Below, in pieces: positions 1 through 9,141 of a stretch of 64,000 bases of DNA (positions are counted from its first letter, which is position 1; every line of letters starts with the position of its first letter). Below the pieces are notes generated by a model. It had not been told where the DNA came from and did not search any database. It saw only the letters and a program-made list of their open reading frames with translations. The DNA is from Shouchella oshimensis. Lineage in GTDB: Bacteria > Bacillota > Bacilli > Bacillales > Bacillaceae_D. The translations under genes and the position numbers were made by a program. The DNA is taken from NCBI RefSeq assembly GCF_002019765.1, contig NZ_KV917380.1:362707-426706 (forward strand). The letters run 5' to 3'.

Positions 1-727
1 TTGCATTCTTTTTAATTTCCGCACCGAGGGTTGTAGCAATCGTATTATTTAGTTCAATGTACGGCTTATAATAAGCTTTGTACGCTTCTTTTCTCTTATT
101 TCGATCTTCGTCTTCAATTAACTTTGCATACATGCCTCTTGTTAACTGAACTTTTTCTCCTTTTTCATTGGTTACGTCACCAAATTGTATGTCTGCATTA
201 TTCAACATACTAAATGTTGCGCCAGGAGCTTGAAACGATTCACTCAGTTGCGAAAGAAGTTCTTCTTTTTCTTTTGTAAGAACATGGTCTTTAAAACGAA
301 ACGATTTCCATAGTTCGTCTTCGAAATACTCAAGTTCTTTTTCTTCTTTTAAGTAAGAACGAAGCGTCTCCTCGTTCAAGCTTAAGAGGAATGGCATGAA
401 AAACGCCGTTGATTCACTAACTTTCACTCCAAGCTTTGTTGTGCGATCGTTTAACGTTTGCGCATGGGAATCCCTTGTATCAATGTCGGTTAAAAACATG
501 GTATAGGCAAATACTTTTCGCAAATGAAATGAAAGCTCTTCTTGTGTTTTTAAGTAGGCTAACAAATCGGAGCCATTTAAAATAGCGCCATCATATGTTT
601 GTAATTTGTCACAGATGCTTTCGCATTCTTCTAATTTAGCGCGCCATTCCTGTTCATTGTTAAATAAATCGGTCAAATCCCACTTTTCGTGATCAGGGAC
701 TTCTTTTCGTGTTGAATATGTCGTCAT
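1..727 (-). CDS. pepF: Oligoendopeptidase F (M3 family), N-terminal part
   Basis: The reverse strand is open from an ATG at 727 to the window edge, giving the first 242 residues of a protein beginning MTTYSTRKEVPDHEKWDLTD. The N-terminal pattern (EKWDLTDLF, then helical repeats, then QLTRGMYAKLIEDEDRNKRKEA) is typical of oligoendopeptidase F, a cytoplasmic zinc metallopeptidase of about 600 residues that cleaves short peptides. The HExxH zinc site would lie in the C-terminal half, outside this window, so activity cannot be judged. An AGGGGTG Shine-Dalgarno sits just before the ATG. The family assignment rests on the N-terminal half only. Confidence 0.85.
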   Translation of the reverse strand, partial: MTTYSTRKEVPDHEKWDLTDLFNNEQEWRAKLEECESICDKLQTYDGAILNGSDLLAYLKTQEELSFHLRKVFAYTMFLTDIDTRDSHAQTLNDRTTKLGVKVSESTAFFMPFLLSLNEETLRSYLKEEKELEYFEDELWKSFRFKDHVLTKEKEELLSQLSESFQAPGATFSMLNNADIQFGDVTNEKGEKVQLTRGMYAKLIEDEDRNKRKEAYKAYYKPYIELNNTIATTLGAEIKKNA

Positions 728-1074
728 CTAGACACCCCTTCGAAGTTAATAGCGTATTCGTTCTAGTGTAGCACGCAAGCGGTAAATTATGTTTGAATCT
801 AACATTTTAAAAACATTTCAGGTGATTTGTCAGCTTAAAAAATATATTTTTCGTTAGACAATTGAATTTTTAGATAGGATTATACTTTTTATCGTTGAAT
901 GAGTTACATAGTGAACTTTCTAATAAGTTCGAGAGATGTTATGAGTGCGTAAATATCTAGTGAAAGTGAATCATAGCAAAGAATAAAAAGTTTGGGTCAG
1001 TGAGAAGAATATTCTCTAGCTGCATTCTCGTGTTTTTACGGCTTATTCATTTTTATAAAGAGGGGTGATAATTA
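728..1074. other. AT-rich intergenic region, no gene seen
   Basis: This 347-base stretch lies between the divergent pepF and a small membrane-protein gene. It is AT-rich and all frames are broken by stops. It presumably holds promoters for both neighbours, but I see no strong consensus promoter or stable hairpin. Confidence 0.5.
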
Positions 1075-1245
1075 ATGTCTAAAGCAAAGATGTATACTTA
1101 CTTAGGAATAGTAATACTTGTAATTTCACTCGTAATAGCATTATTAGTAGATAGGATGATGATATTTATATCTGTAATCCCAGTGTATGGCACATTATTT
1201 TTCTATGCGCATAAAGAAAATGTGAATGATCAAAGAAGTGGGTAA
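1075..1245 (+). CDS. Small two-helix membrane protein, unknown function
   Basis: A 56-residue ORF starts at ATG 1075 behind a strong AGGGGTGAT Shine-Dalgarno at about 1061. The protein starts MSKAKMYTYLGIVILVISLV and has two hydrophobic segments (about residues 7-25 and 28-44) followed by a short charged tail. I do not recognise the family. The good ribosome-binding site and clear membrane topology argue that it is real, but it could be a chance ORF in AT-rich DNA. It precedes a GNAT gene on the same strand by about 160 bases. Confidence 0.5.
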   Translation: MSKAKMYTYLGIVILVISLVIALLVDRMMIFISVIPVYGTLFFYAHKENVNDQRSG

Positions 1246-1408
1246 ACAAAGTATGCCTTACTGAAATCAACATTCCAGGCAAATAAAATTTCTCGGCAAA
1301 AGATATGGAAACATTCAAAGCTTTTAAAAAATAGTCGATCACACGTAATTAAAATGAAAATTATAACCGTTTTCTGTGCTATACTGATGAGAAAAGGTGG
1401 TGAAAAAG

Positions 1409-2230
1409 ATGCTTGCCCCAGAGCAACGAAAAGCAATTCATGCGCTGCAGCAGAAGGTAGAACATTATGATAAGACGAAGTTAAAAATGAATTGGGATAT
1501 GCTTGCTCAACAAAATCGTTCTGAGTCTAAAACGGAAGATTACTTTCATTATGATGAAAAAGGTACATTACTTGGGTATTTAGCAGTTTTTCCATTTGGG
1601 AAAAAAGTTGAATGCTTGTGTCTTGTTGACCCAGAATACAGACGGAGAGGCATTGCCCGCCATTTAATGACTCAAGCGCTCAGCGATTGGCAACAGCAGG
1701 CAGCATCTTTTCTGATTAACACTCCTGAAAACGCTACGAATGGTCATGCTTTTTGTCGGGCCGTTGGGTCTGTCTATCAGTTTTCTGAGCATCAGATGGT
1801 TTGTCGCGAAATACCAATGCCTTGTTCAAAGGAGGGCATTCGAATTCGTCCAGCTGTTTCAAGTGATCAAGCATCCATTCAATGCTTAGATAAAGAGGGT
1901 TTTGGATTATCTATGGAAGAAACAAATCATTTGAGACCAGACGAAGTAAATGGAACTTATATTGTTGAAGCTGCTGGTGAAGTAGTTGGGAAATTAAGAG
2001 TACAGCGTCAAAAAGAAGAGAGTTGGATTTACGGCTTTGTCATTAAGAAAGAGGAGCGCGGCAAAGGTATTGGTCGAGCTGTGTTAACGGATATTGTCCA
2101 TCGTGAAGTTCGAAACGGAAAAACAGTTTGGTTAGATGTTGTGACGTCAAACGAGCAGGCGTTGTCATTATATAAAAAATGTGGGTTCACTGTAGAAGGT
2201 GCCCAAGCATATTATCGTTATAAAGCATGA
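1409..2230 (+). CDS. Tandem-domain GNAT N-acetyltransferase
   Basis: This 273-residue protein has two GNAT-like halves. The first (about 30-140) carries the acetyl-CoA loop pattern VDPEYRRRGIARHLM; the second (about 148-270) carries VIKKEERGKGIGRAVL and ends with the typical NEQALSLYKKCGFTVEG. GNAT enzymes transfer acetyl from acetyl-CoA to amines; the substrate is not predictable here. I chose ATG 1409 over GTG 1397 because AGGTGGTG (1395-1402) is well spaced for 1409. The gene ends in front of a strong bidirectional terminator shared with the convergent pbpG. Confidence 0.8.
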   Translation: MLAPEQRKAIHALQQKVEHYDKTKLKMNWDMLAQQNRSESKTEDYFHYDEKGTLLGYLAVFPFGKKVECLCLVDPEYRRRGIARHLMTQALSDWQQQAASFLINTPENATNGHAFCRAVGSVYQFSEHQMVCREIPMPCSKEGIRIRPAVSSDQASIQCLDKEGFGLSMEETNHLRPDEVNGTYIVEAAGEVVGKLRVQRQKEESWIYGFVIKKEERGKGIGRAVLTDIVHREVRNGKTVWLDVVTSNEQALSLYKKCGFTVEGAQAYYRYKA

Positions 2231-2232
2231 AT

Positions 2233-2267
2233 AAAGAGTATGGATCTTAATTAGATCCATACTCTTT
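2233..2267. terminator. Bidirectional terminator between GNAT gene and pbpG
   Basis: A perfect 15-bp inverted repeat (AAAGAGTATGGATCT and its complement) surrounds a 5-base loop. A- and T-rich flanks suit it to stopping transcription from both convergent genes. Confidence 0.85.
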
Positions 2268-2273
2268 GTCGTT

Positions 2274-4391
2274 TTATTCTTGTTCTCGCCGTTCCCACTG
2301 ATCTGTTTCGACTTCATTTCCACCAATCCAACGAAAGAAGCGTCTGAAAATGCCCTTGTCTTGATCTGGTTCTTCTTCAATTGGTTCTAATTCTTCCAGC
2401 TTACTGCAGGATTCGAGCGGTTCTGTTCCCATTAAGAAAGCGGTGGGTCTTCCTCCAGGACAAGAGTCATTCGTAAGCAATCCAGTATGAGGATCGACTG
2501 TTTTCATAACAACCCCAGGAGGGCGAGAGAACGGAAGCGTCAGTTCATCTTCCATGGCAGACTGCATGAAATCTGCCCAGATCCGTTTAGCAATTTGGCC
2601 TTCTGTAAATTGATTAATGTCTTTCTTCTCATCGTAGCCAGTCCAAACAACTGTGACAAGCTGTGGCGTGTAACCAATCATCCAGCTATCGCGGGGGGTA
2701 GATCCTGACTTACCAGCAGTCGGATGAGTCAATTTCTTTGCTACACTGCCACCAGTTACCGACGTATAGCTATTTAGTTCTGGTTCAAATACACCTTTCA
2801 TCATATCCGTTAAAATAAACGCTGTGTCAGCTCGAAGTACTTGCTGCTGTGAGTTAGTTGGTTCATATATCTTCTTACCCTCTCCATCCGTAATATGACG
2901 AATAAACACTGGTGCATGGATTTTCCCCCCGTTTGCAAGTGGTGTATACGCATTGGCCATATCAATAATGGATACGGGCTGTGCACCAAGAGCGAGAGAG
3001 GGTAGTTGTTTTAGTTTACCTAAGCCAACGGTTTCTGCAACTTTTACAAGTTCTTCCTCCCCGATAGACAAATGGGTTTTCACCGCGTAAATGTTATCAG
3101 AGTAGGAAATCGCTTCGAGCATTGTAATAAAATCGTTCGCATAAATATCGTTATAATTACTAGGCTCGTAAGAATCTCGACCTTCATCAAATGTGAAAGA
3201 GGTTGGCTCACTAAGAAATGTTGTCATTGGCGTGAAGCCATTTTCAAGTGCTGCATAGTAAAGGAACGGTTTCATCGTCGAGCCAGGATGTCGCTTCGAT
3301 TGTGTCGCTCGATTATAAGAACTATCCTCATATTCTTTTCCACCTACAAGTGCCTTCACCTCGCTTGTTCGAGGGTCAATGGCAACAAGTGCCACTTGCA
3401 AATCACCTTCCGGCATATAATGCTCAATAAGATCTTCTGCTTGTTGCTGAAGAGTAGGATCCAGTGTTGTCTGAACGCTTAATCCTCCTACTTTTAACTG
3501 TTGTTCTGTAAGTTGAGTGTAGTCTTTCATTAAGGCTTTTACATGGTCTTGAAAATAAGGTGCAAGCTCTTGTGCTTCAAGATCCTTTTGATCGGTAAAT
3601 TGGAGTTTTTCTTCTTTCGCTAAGGAAGCTTCTTCGGTTGTAATAAAGCCTGCCTCCACCATGCTGTTTAAGATAGTATGCTGGCGGGACGTCGCTCGCT
3701 CCAAGTCATTTAATGGTGAATAATAGCTGGGTCCTTTCGGCACACCTGCTAGCATAGCCGCTTCTGCTAAAGAGAGGTTCTTCGCATTTTTTCCGAAGAA
3801 GTGAGAAGAAGCCGCTTCAATACCGTAGTTACCATGTCCATAATAAATGGTATTTAAGTAGCCTGCCAAAATGTCGTCTTTCGAATAGTTCATTTCTAAT
3901 CGAAGTGAATAAACAAGCTCATTCCACTTTCGCACATACGTTTTCTCATGGGATAAGTATAAGTTACGAGCGTATTGCTGTGTGATTGTGCTAGCACCCT
4001 GTCCTTTTGAACCAGATTGCAGGTTCGCTAGGAGCGCTCCACCAATACGTTTAAGGTCAAATCCATAATGGGAATAAAATTTCCGGTCTTCCACAGCAAT
4101 TGTAGCATCTATTAAATAGGGTGATACCTCGTTTAACGGGACGGTTTTTCGATTTTGACCTGCTTCTTCACGATCAATCATGGAACCATCGTTCGCTAAG
4201 AATTGATTAGGGAAAGCAAGTTCAATTGGTGGAGGACCTTGCATTCTAGCATAGGATAAGAGCGCAAGGATGCTTATAATGATGCACATAATCGCAATTA
4301 GGCAGTATTTAGTCAACAATTTTACTTGTTTAAAGCGTTTTTTGTTGCCTCTTGTTGCTGGAATCAACTTGCTCACCCTTTCGTTCATCAT
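2274..4391 (-). CDS. pbpG: Class A penicillin-binding protein (PBP 2D type)
   Basis: This 705-residue bifunctional peptidoglycan synthase has a cytoplasmic N-terminus, one membrane anchor (about 27-48) and a glycosyltransferase domain with catalytic Glu101 in VEDRKFYSHYGFD and the ASTITQQYARN motif (133-143). The transpeptidase domain has S371-x-x-K374, S431-D-N and K561-S-G. It polymerises lipid II and cross-links the peptides outside the membrane. Its position next to speE-speB matches B. subtilis ywhE/pbpG, which is expressed in sporulation. The start is ATG 4391 (a second ATG follows at 4388) with a modest AGTAAAGAG ribosome-binding site. The speE promoter lies in the divergent gap. Confidence 0.9.
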   Translation of the reverse strand: MMNERVSKLIPATRGNKKRFKQVKLLTKYCLIAIMCIIISILALLSYARMQGPPPIELAFPNQFLANDGSMIDREEAGQNRKTVPLNEVSPYLIDATIAVEDRKFYSHYGFDLKRIGGALLANLQSGSKGQGASTITQQYARNLYLSHEKTYVRKWNELVYSLRLEMNYSKDDILAGYLNTIYYGHGNYGIEAASSHFFGKNAKNLSLAEAAMLAGVPKGPSYYSPLNDLERATSRQHTILNSMVEAGFITTEEASLAKEEKLQFTDQKDLEAQELAPYFQDHVKALMKDYTQLTEQQLKVGGLSVQTTLDPTLQQQAEDLIEHYMPEGDLQVALVAIDPRTSEVKALVGGKEYEDSSYNRATQSKRHPGSTMKPFLYYAALENGFTPMTTFLSEPTSFTFDEGRDSYEPSNYNDIYANDFITMLEAISYSDNIYAVKTHLSIGEEELVKVAETVGLGKLKQLPSLALGAQPVSIIDMANAYTPLANGGKIHAPVFIRHITDGEGKKIYEPTNSQQQVLRADTAFILTDMMKGVFEPELNSYTSVTGGSVAKKLTHPTAGKSGSTPRDSWMIGYTPQLVTVVWTGYDEKKDINQFTEGQIAKRIWADFMQSAMEDELTLPFSRPPGVVMKTVDPHTGLLTNDSCPGGRPTAFLMGTEPLESCSKLEELEPIEEEPDQDKGIFRRFFRWIGGNEVETDQWERREQE

Positions 4392-4434
4392 CTCTTTACT
4401 AGTTTGGAAAAAAAAGCAGATTTTTAAACAAGAG

Positions 4435-4462
4435 TTGCAATTCCGCTCTCATCCGCTATACT
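4435..4462 (+). promoter_or_regulatory. Sigma-A-type promoter for speE-speB
   Basis: TTGCAA (4435-4440), a 16-base spacer and TATACT (4457-4462) form a good vegetative promoter about 55 bases before speE. Confidence 0.7.
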
Positions 4463-4517
4463 TGCTCTTAGCAAAGAAATCATGGACACATGGTTTTAAC
4501 TAAATGAGGTGACAATA

Positions 4518-5345
4518 GTGGAATTTTGGTTTACAGAAAAACAAACAGAACGATTTGGCATTACGATGAAAATTAAACGCACGCTGCATTCTGAAAAGAC
4601 GGCGTTTCAGCAACTAGATATGGTGGAGACAGAAGAATTCGGAAATATGTTGTTATTAGATGGTATGGTAATGACAACAGAAAAGGATGAGTTTGTGTAT
4701 CATGAAATGGTGACACACGTTCCATTATTTACACACCCTAATCCAAAGCATGTATTAGTAGTAGGTGGTGGAGATGGCGGAGCGATTCGCGAGGTCATTA
4801 AGCATCCATCAGTTGAAAAAGCCACTCTTGTTGACATTGATGGAAAAGTGATTGAGTACTCAAAAAAATTCTTACCAACCATTGCTTGCGCCCTTGAGGA
4901 TGCTCGTGTGGATGTTCAAGTAGACGATGGATTTATGCATATTGCAAAATCAGAAAACGAGTATGATGTCATTATGGTTGATTCAACCGAGCCAGTTGGT
5001 CCTGCTGCTAAGTTATTTGAACGTGGTTTTTATGAGGGGATATCAAAAGCATTAAAAGAAGATGGGATTTTCGTAGCGCAGACCGATAACCCTTGGTTCC
5101 ATCAAGACCTTATTACAAATGTATATAAAGATGTACAAGAGATTTTCCCGATTACACGTTTGTATACATGCAACATCCCTACATATCCTAGTGGCATGTG
5201 GACATTCACAATCGGCTCAAAAAAACACGATCCTTTAAAAGTGGAAGCAACTCGTTTCCATGAGATTGACACAAAATATTACACAAAAGACATTCACAAC
5301 GCTGCTTTTGTATTACCTAAATTTGTGCAAGATCTATTGAAGTAA
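4518..5345 (+). CDS. speE: Spermidine synthase
   Basis: Transfers aminopropyl from decarboxylated S-adenosylmethionine to putrescine to make spermidine. The 275-residue protein shows the nucleotide-binding VVGGGDGG (81-88), catalytic Asp155 in MVDSTEP, and AQTDNPWF. Residues match B. subtilis SpeE along the whole length as I recall it. I place the start at GTG 4518 ([10 protein letters not shown]) rather than GTG 4509, because GAGGTGA at 4506-4512 is correctly spaced only for 4518 and the family begins here. It forms an operon with speB 12 bases downstream, so agmatine is converted to putrescine and on to spermidine. Confidence 0.95.
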   Translation: MEFWFTEKQTERFGITMKIKRTLHSEKTAFQQLDMVETEEFGNMLLLDGMVMTTEKDEFVYHEMVTHVPLFTHPNPKHVLVVGGGDGGAIREVIKHPSVEKATLVDIDGKVIEYSKKFLPTIACALEDARVDVQVDDGFMHIAKSENEYDVIMVDSTEPVGPAAKLFERGFYEGISKALKEDGIFVAQTDNPWFHQDLITNVYKDVQEIFPITRLYTCNIPTYPSGMWTFTIGSKKHDPLKVEATRFHEIDTKYYTKDIHNAAFVLPKFVQDLLK

Positions 5346-5357
5346 GGAGTGACATGT

Positions 5358-6236
5358 ATGCGATTTGATGAATCTTATTCTGGCAAGGTCTTTATTATGA
5401 GTCGGGCAACTTATGAAGAAGCTGATGCTGTCATTTACGGAATGCCGATGGATTGGACCGTCTCTTTTCGTCCCGGTTCCCGTTTTGGTCCAGCCCGCAT
5501 CCGAGAATCTTCTCTTGGATTAGAAGAATACAGCCCTTACGCAGACAAGCATTTAGAAGAGGTTGCATATTTTGATGCTGGCGATATCCCTCTTCCATTT
5601 GGGAATGCAGCAAAGAGTTTAGACATGGTTGAGGAATACGTGGAAGGTCTTTTAAATGACGGCAAGTTCCCCCTCGGTTTAGGTGGTGAACACTTGTTAT
5701 CGTGGCCGATTTTTAAAGCCATGTATCGTAAATATCCAGATTTAGCCATTATTCATATTGATGCACATGCAGATTTACGTGAGGAGTATGAGGGAGAGGT
5801 ATTATCTCATTCCACCCCCATTCGGAAGGCGTGTGAATTAATTGGACCAGAAAACGTCTATTCATTTGGCATTCGTTCGGGCATGCGTGAAGAATTTGCT
5901 TATGCAAAGGAATCAGGAATGAACCTATTTAAGTTTGATGTTGTTGAGCCGTTGAAGCGAGTATTGCCTAAGCTAAAAGGAAGACATGTCTACGTCACGA
6001 TTGATATTGACGTACTCGACCCGGCTTATGCTCCAGGTACGGGTACTGCTGAGGCTGGCGGTATTACATCAAAAGAATTGCTGGAAGCGCAAATTCATTT
6101 AGCAAAAGCAGATCTTTCTATTGTTGGTGCAGATCTTGTTGAGGTAGCCCCTGCCTATGATCCAACGGAACAAACAACTATTGCAGCTAGTAAATTTGTA
6201 CGCGAAATGCTATTAGGATGGGTAAACAAACGATAA
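5358..6236 (+). CDS. speB: Agmatinase
   Basis: Hydrolyses agmatine to putrescine and urea. The 292-residue arginase-fold protein has the binuclear Mn site: His112 (GGEHLLSW), Asp135-x-His137-x-Asp139 (DAHADL), and Asp216/Asp218 (TIDIDVLDPAYAPG). ATG 5358 (MRFDESYSGKVF) is preferred to GTG 5349 because AAGGAGTGA at 5344-5352 is optimally placed and SpeB proteins begin this way. It is co-transcribed with speE; an imperfect hairpin at 6248-6298 probably ends the operon. Confidence 0.95.
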   Translation: MRFDESYSGKVFIMSRATYEEADAVIYGMPMDWTVSFRPGSRFGPARIRESSLGLEEYSPYADKHLEEVAYFDAGDIPLPFGNAAKSLDMVEEYVEGLLNDGKFPLGLGGEHLLSWPIFKAMYRKYPDLAIIHIDAHADLREEYEGEVLSHSTPIRKACELIGPENVYSFGIRSGMREEFAYAKESGMNLFKFDVVEPLKRVLPKLKGRHVYVTIDIDVLDPAYAPGTGTAEAGGITSKELLEAQIHLAKADLSIVGADLVEVAPAYDPTEQTTIAASKFVREMLLGWVNKR

Positions 6237-6247
6237 ATACACCTGAT

Positions 6248-6298
6248 AAAGTGCTAAAGGTAGGTTTTTGACAGAGGACCTTACTGCTAGCGCTTTTT
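6248..6298 (+). terminator. Probable terminator after speB
   Basis: AAAGTGCTAAAGGTAGGT can pair imperfectly with the downstream ACCTTACTGCTAGCGCTTT, followed by a short T run. Confidence 0.5.
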
Positions 6299-6417
6299 CA
6301 TTTTATTGTTCCTTTTTTGAGAATGGAAACTCTATTCAATTGCAAGACGTATATAAACGAAGTAAAATGGATAAGGAAGTAATGATTGTATGAATAATAG
6401 AATGGAATGAACAAATC

Positions 6418-6852
6418 ATGAAGAGGAAAGTCCAAATCTCTTTTCAAACCATGACATATTTAGAAGGTCAGCCACCTGATTCCTTCTCTTTTGTAACGGA
6501 AGGCGATTATTATATAAAAAACAACGCCTCTTATTTGCGTTTTAAAGAAGCCCATACTCACGGACAAGATGTGTATTCAACAATGAAATGGGATGGTGAA
6601 GAGCTGATGCTGATTCGACAAGGTGGGATTATTATGCGTCAGAGTTTTGCACCGAAACAAGAAACGTTTGGACGTTATGTCACACCCGAAGCTTCATGGG
6701 AAACAAAAGCGATTACTGAAACCCTTATTGTGCAACTTCCTAAAGCAAATAAAAGCAAAGGGAAGATTTATGTACGCTACCATTTCTTCTTACAAGGGCA
6801 AGCAACAGGCGAGCATGAGATTCGATTGACCATTGAGCGCAAAGAAGAATAA
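6418..6852 (+). CDS. ywiB: DUF1934 beta-barrel-like protein (YwiB family)
   Basis: A 144-residue protein starting MKRKVQISFQTMTY. Its strand-rich pattern, position directly before argS and length match the YwiB/DUF1934 family of Firmicutes, a calycin-like small beta-barrel of unknown function. No catalytic motif or signal peptide is visible. The ribosome-binding site is weak (GGAATGAAC). A hairpin separates it from argS, so the two may be only partly co-transcribed. Confidence 0.8.
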   Translation: MKRKVQISFQTMTYLEGQPPDSFSFVTEGDYYIKNNASYLRFKEAHTHGQDVYSTMKWDGEELMLIRQGGIIMRQSFAPKQETFGRYVTPEASWETKAITETLIVQLPKANKSKGKIYVRYHFFLQGQATGEHEIRLTIERKEE

Positions 6853-6868
6853 ATGACAAGCCAAAAGA

Positions 6869-6895
6869 GCAAGGGATTGTTCCCTTGCCTTTTCT
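6869..6895 (+). terminator. Hairpin between ywiB and argS
   Basis: GCAAGGGA pairs with TCCCTTGC across a TTGT tetraloop, followed by CTTTTC. It is terminator-like, though the T run is short. Confidence 0.55.
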
Positions 6896-6923
6896 ATGAG
6901 TGAAAAAGGAAAGGAAGTCTAAC

Positions 6924-8594
6924 ATGAACCCATTAGATCAAATGAAACAGTCGCTACAAACAGAAATTAAACATGCCATTATAAAGGCCGGGCTAGCAAC
7001 GGAGGAAGAGGTACCGGAAATATTCTTGGAAGTGCCAAAAGAGAAAGCACATGGTGACTATGCTACGAATGTGGCGATGCAATTAGCTCGTATTGCGAAA
7101 AAGGCACCACGTCAAATTGCAGAAAGCTTTACTGAGCAATTAAATAAAGAAAAAGCTAAAATTGAAAAAGTAGAAATTGCCGGTCCTGGCTTTGTGAATT
7201 TCTTCTTAGACAATAGTTATTTAAGAGAGATTATCCCAACGGTGCTTGCTGCAGGTGAGCGTTATGGTGAGAGTGATTCTGGGAAACAAGAGAAAGTATT
7301 AATTGAGTTTGTCTCTGCTAATCCAACAGGTGATTTGCATTTAGGACATGCCCGTGGCGCAGCAGTTGGCGATTCTTTAGCAAATATTATGGCAAAGGCC
7401 GGTTACAATGTCTCTCGTGAATACTATATTAATGATGCTGGAAACCAAATTGATAACTTAGCCTTATCTCTTCAGGCTCGTTACATGCAGGCGCTTGGTT
7501 ATGACTTTCCTATGCCGGAAGATGGGTACCAAGGTGCCGATATCATTGAGATTGCGGCACAGTTAAAAGCAGAAGTTGGCGATGAATACGCAGCATTAGA
7601 AGAGCAGGAAAGACTAGAAATTTTGCGTCATTACGGTCTAAACAAAGAGCTAGAGAAAATAAAAAAAGACTTAAGCGTGTATCGAGTTTCGTTTGACCAT
7701 TGGTTTTCAGAGACTTCCCTTTACGAGTCAGGCCAAGTAGAAAGAGGGCTTGATGTCTTAAAAGAAAAAGGAAAGACTTATGAGCAAGATGGGGCGACAT
7801 GGTTACGCTCAACTGAGTATGGTGATGATAAAGACCGTGTTCTTGTGAAAAATGACGGCAGCTATACGTACTTGACGCCAGATATTTCTTATCATCTCGA
7901 TAAGTATGATCGTGGACATGATCGTTTAATTGACATTCTAGGAGCCGATCACCACGGCTATATTCCACGAATGCGAGCAGCTATTCAAGCATTAGGCTAT
8001 AATGCCTCCCGTTTTGATGTTGAGATTATTCAAATGGTTAGCTTGTACCAAGGTGGCGAAAAAGTGAAAATGAGTAAGCGTACTGGAAAAGCGGTTACGC
8101 TAAGGGATTTAATGGATGAAGTGGGAATTGATGCGACGCGTTACTTCTTTGCAATGAGAAGTGCTGATACGCACATGGACTTTGATATGGATCTTGCGGT
8201 TTCCAAATCAAATGAAAACCCGGTTTATTATATTCAATATGCTCATGCTCGTATCTCTTCTATCCTTCGCCAAGGGGAAGAAGCAGGTATGACCGATTAC
8301 AATCAAGCAGATTTAACACAGCTAAATGGTGAGAAAGAATACGAGTTATTAAAAGTAATTGGTGATTTTCCAATAGCTGTTGCTGATGCAGCGAAAAAGC
8401 AAAATCCACAACGAATGGCCAATTATACGTATGATCTTGCACAAACACTTCACAGTTTCTATAACGGAAATCGTGTTGTTGATGGGGACAATGAAGCACT
8501 TTCTTATGCACGACTGGCACTCATGAAAGCAACACAACTAACGATTAAGAATGCACTGGCTCTTTTAGGGGTTCATGCACCTGAGAAGATGTAA
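6924..8594 (+). CDS. argS: Arginyl-tRNA synthetase
   Basis: Charges tRNA-Arg. The 556-residue class I enzyme has an N-terminal Add-1 domain (1-110), the HIGH-type HLGH at 139-142 within [15 protein letters not shown], the KMSK signature at 382-385 and a C-terminal DALR anticodon-binding domain. ATG 6924 is chosen over the in-frame GTG 6900 because AAGGAAAGGAAG lies just before it and the protein then starts [10 protein letters not shown], like other bacilli. A DUF456 gene follows by two bases. Confidence 0.95.
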   Translation: MNPLDQMKQSLQTEIKHAIIKAGLATEEEVPEIFLEVPKEKAHGDYATNVAMQLARIAKKAPRQIAESFTEQLNKEKAKIEKVEIAGPGFVNFFLDNSYLREIIPTVLAAGERYGESDSGKQEKVLIEFVSANPTGDLHLGHARGAAVGDSLANIMAKAGYNVSREYYINDAGNQIDNLALSLQARYMQALGYDFPMPEDGYQGADIIEIAAQLKAEVGDEYAALEEQERLEILRHYGLNKELEKIKKDLSVYRVSFDHWFSETSLYESGQVERGLDVLKEKGKTYEQDGATWLRSTEYGDDKDRVLVKNDGSYTYLTPDISYHLDKYDRGHDRLIDILGADHHGYIPRMRAAIQALGYNASRFDVEIIQMVSLYQGGEKVKMSKRTGKAVTLRDLMDEVGIDATRYFFAMRSADTHMDFDMDLAVSKSNENPVYYIQYAHARISSILRQGEEAGMTDYNQADLTQLNGEKEYELLKVIGDFPIAVADAAKKQNPQRMANYTYDLAQTLHSFYNGNRVVDGDNEALSYARLALMKATQLTIKNALALLGVHAPEKM

Positions 8595-8596
8595 CA

Positions 8597-9079
8597 ATGG
8601 AAATCCTTTGGTGGCTTCTGATTGTCGTCTTCTTCGTTGCAAGCTACGTTGGTCTAATTGTACCCATTATTCCATCCGTCCTTGTATTATGGGGTGGTTT
8701 CCTTATTTACTTGTTTGGACTGTCAGGAAGTTTAAGTACGTGGTTTTGGGTCGGTATGGCAGTGTTGACCATTTTCCTATTAGTTGTGGATTTTCTTGCA
8801 AATGTTCTTTTTGTGAAACGAACAGGAGGAACTAAATGGGGAGAACGGATGGCGTTGGTCGGTGTAATTATAGGTGCATTTATCTATCCGCCGTTCGGTT
8901 TAATTCTCGTGCCTTTTGTACTCGTTTTGACCGTGGAATTGCTACAGCAAAAAACGTTTAACGAAGCTATCAAGATTGCATTTGCTTCCTTCCTTGCGTT
9001 TTTAAGCGGCTCATTTGCTAAAGCCGTTGTTCAAACGGTGATGATCATTTGGTTCTTTATTGAAGTCTGGTTAACTTAA
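8597..9079 (+). CDS. DUF456 membrane protein
   Basis: A 160-residue hydrophobic protein with about four to five membrane helices. The pattern GLIVPIIPSVLVLWGGFLIY near the N-terminus and a Gly/Pro-rich central segment (GAFIYPPFGLILVPF) are typical of DUF456, whose role is unknown. It starts two bases after argS and is probably translationally coupled to it. The gene ends before a large hairpin shared with the convergent cls gene. I do not recall it at this place in B. subtilis. Confidence 0.7.
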   Translation: MEILWWLLIVVFFVASYVGLIVPIIPSVLVLWGGFLIYLFGLSGSLSTWFWVGMAVLTIFLLVVDFLANVLFVKRTGGTKWGERMALVGVIIGAFIYPPFGLILVPFVLVLTVELLQQKTFNEAIKIAFASFLAFLSGSFAKAVVQTVMIIWFFIEVWLT

Positions 9080-9089
9080 AACAGAAGCA

Positions 9090-9140
9090 AAAGCGCTATG
9101 GCGACGACTTCAGGTCTGAGGTGTCTGACTATAGCGCTTT
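9090..9140. terminator. Bidirectional terminator between DUF456 gene and cls
   Basis: AAAGCGCTAT (9090-9099) pairs with ATAGCGCTTT (9131-9140); the 31-base interior can form a smaller stem. It lies between convergent genes. Confidence 0.75.
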
Positions 9141-9141
9141 A

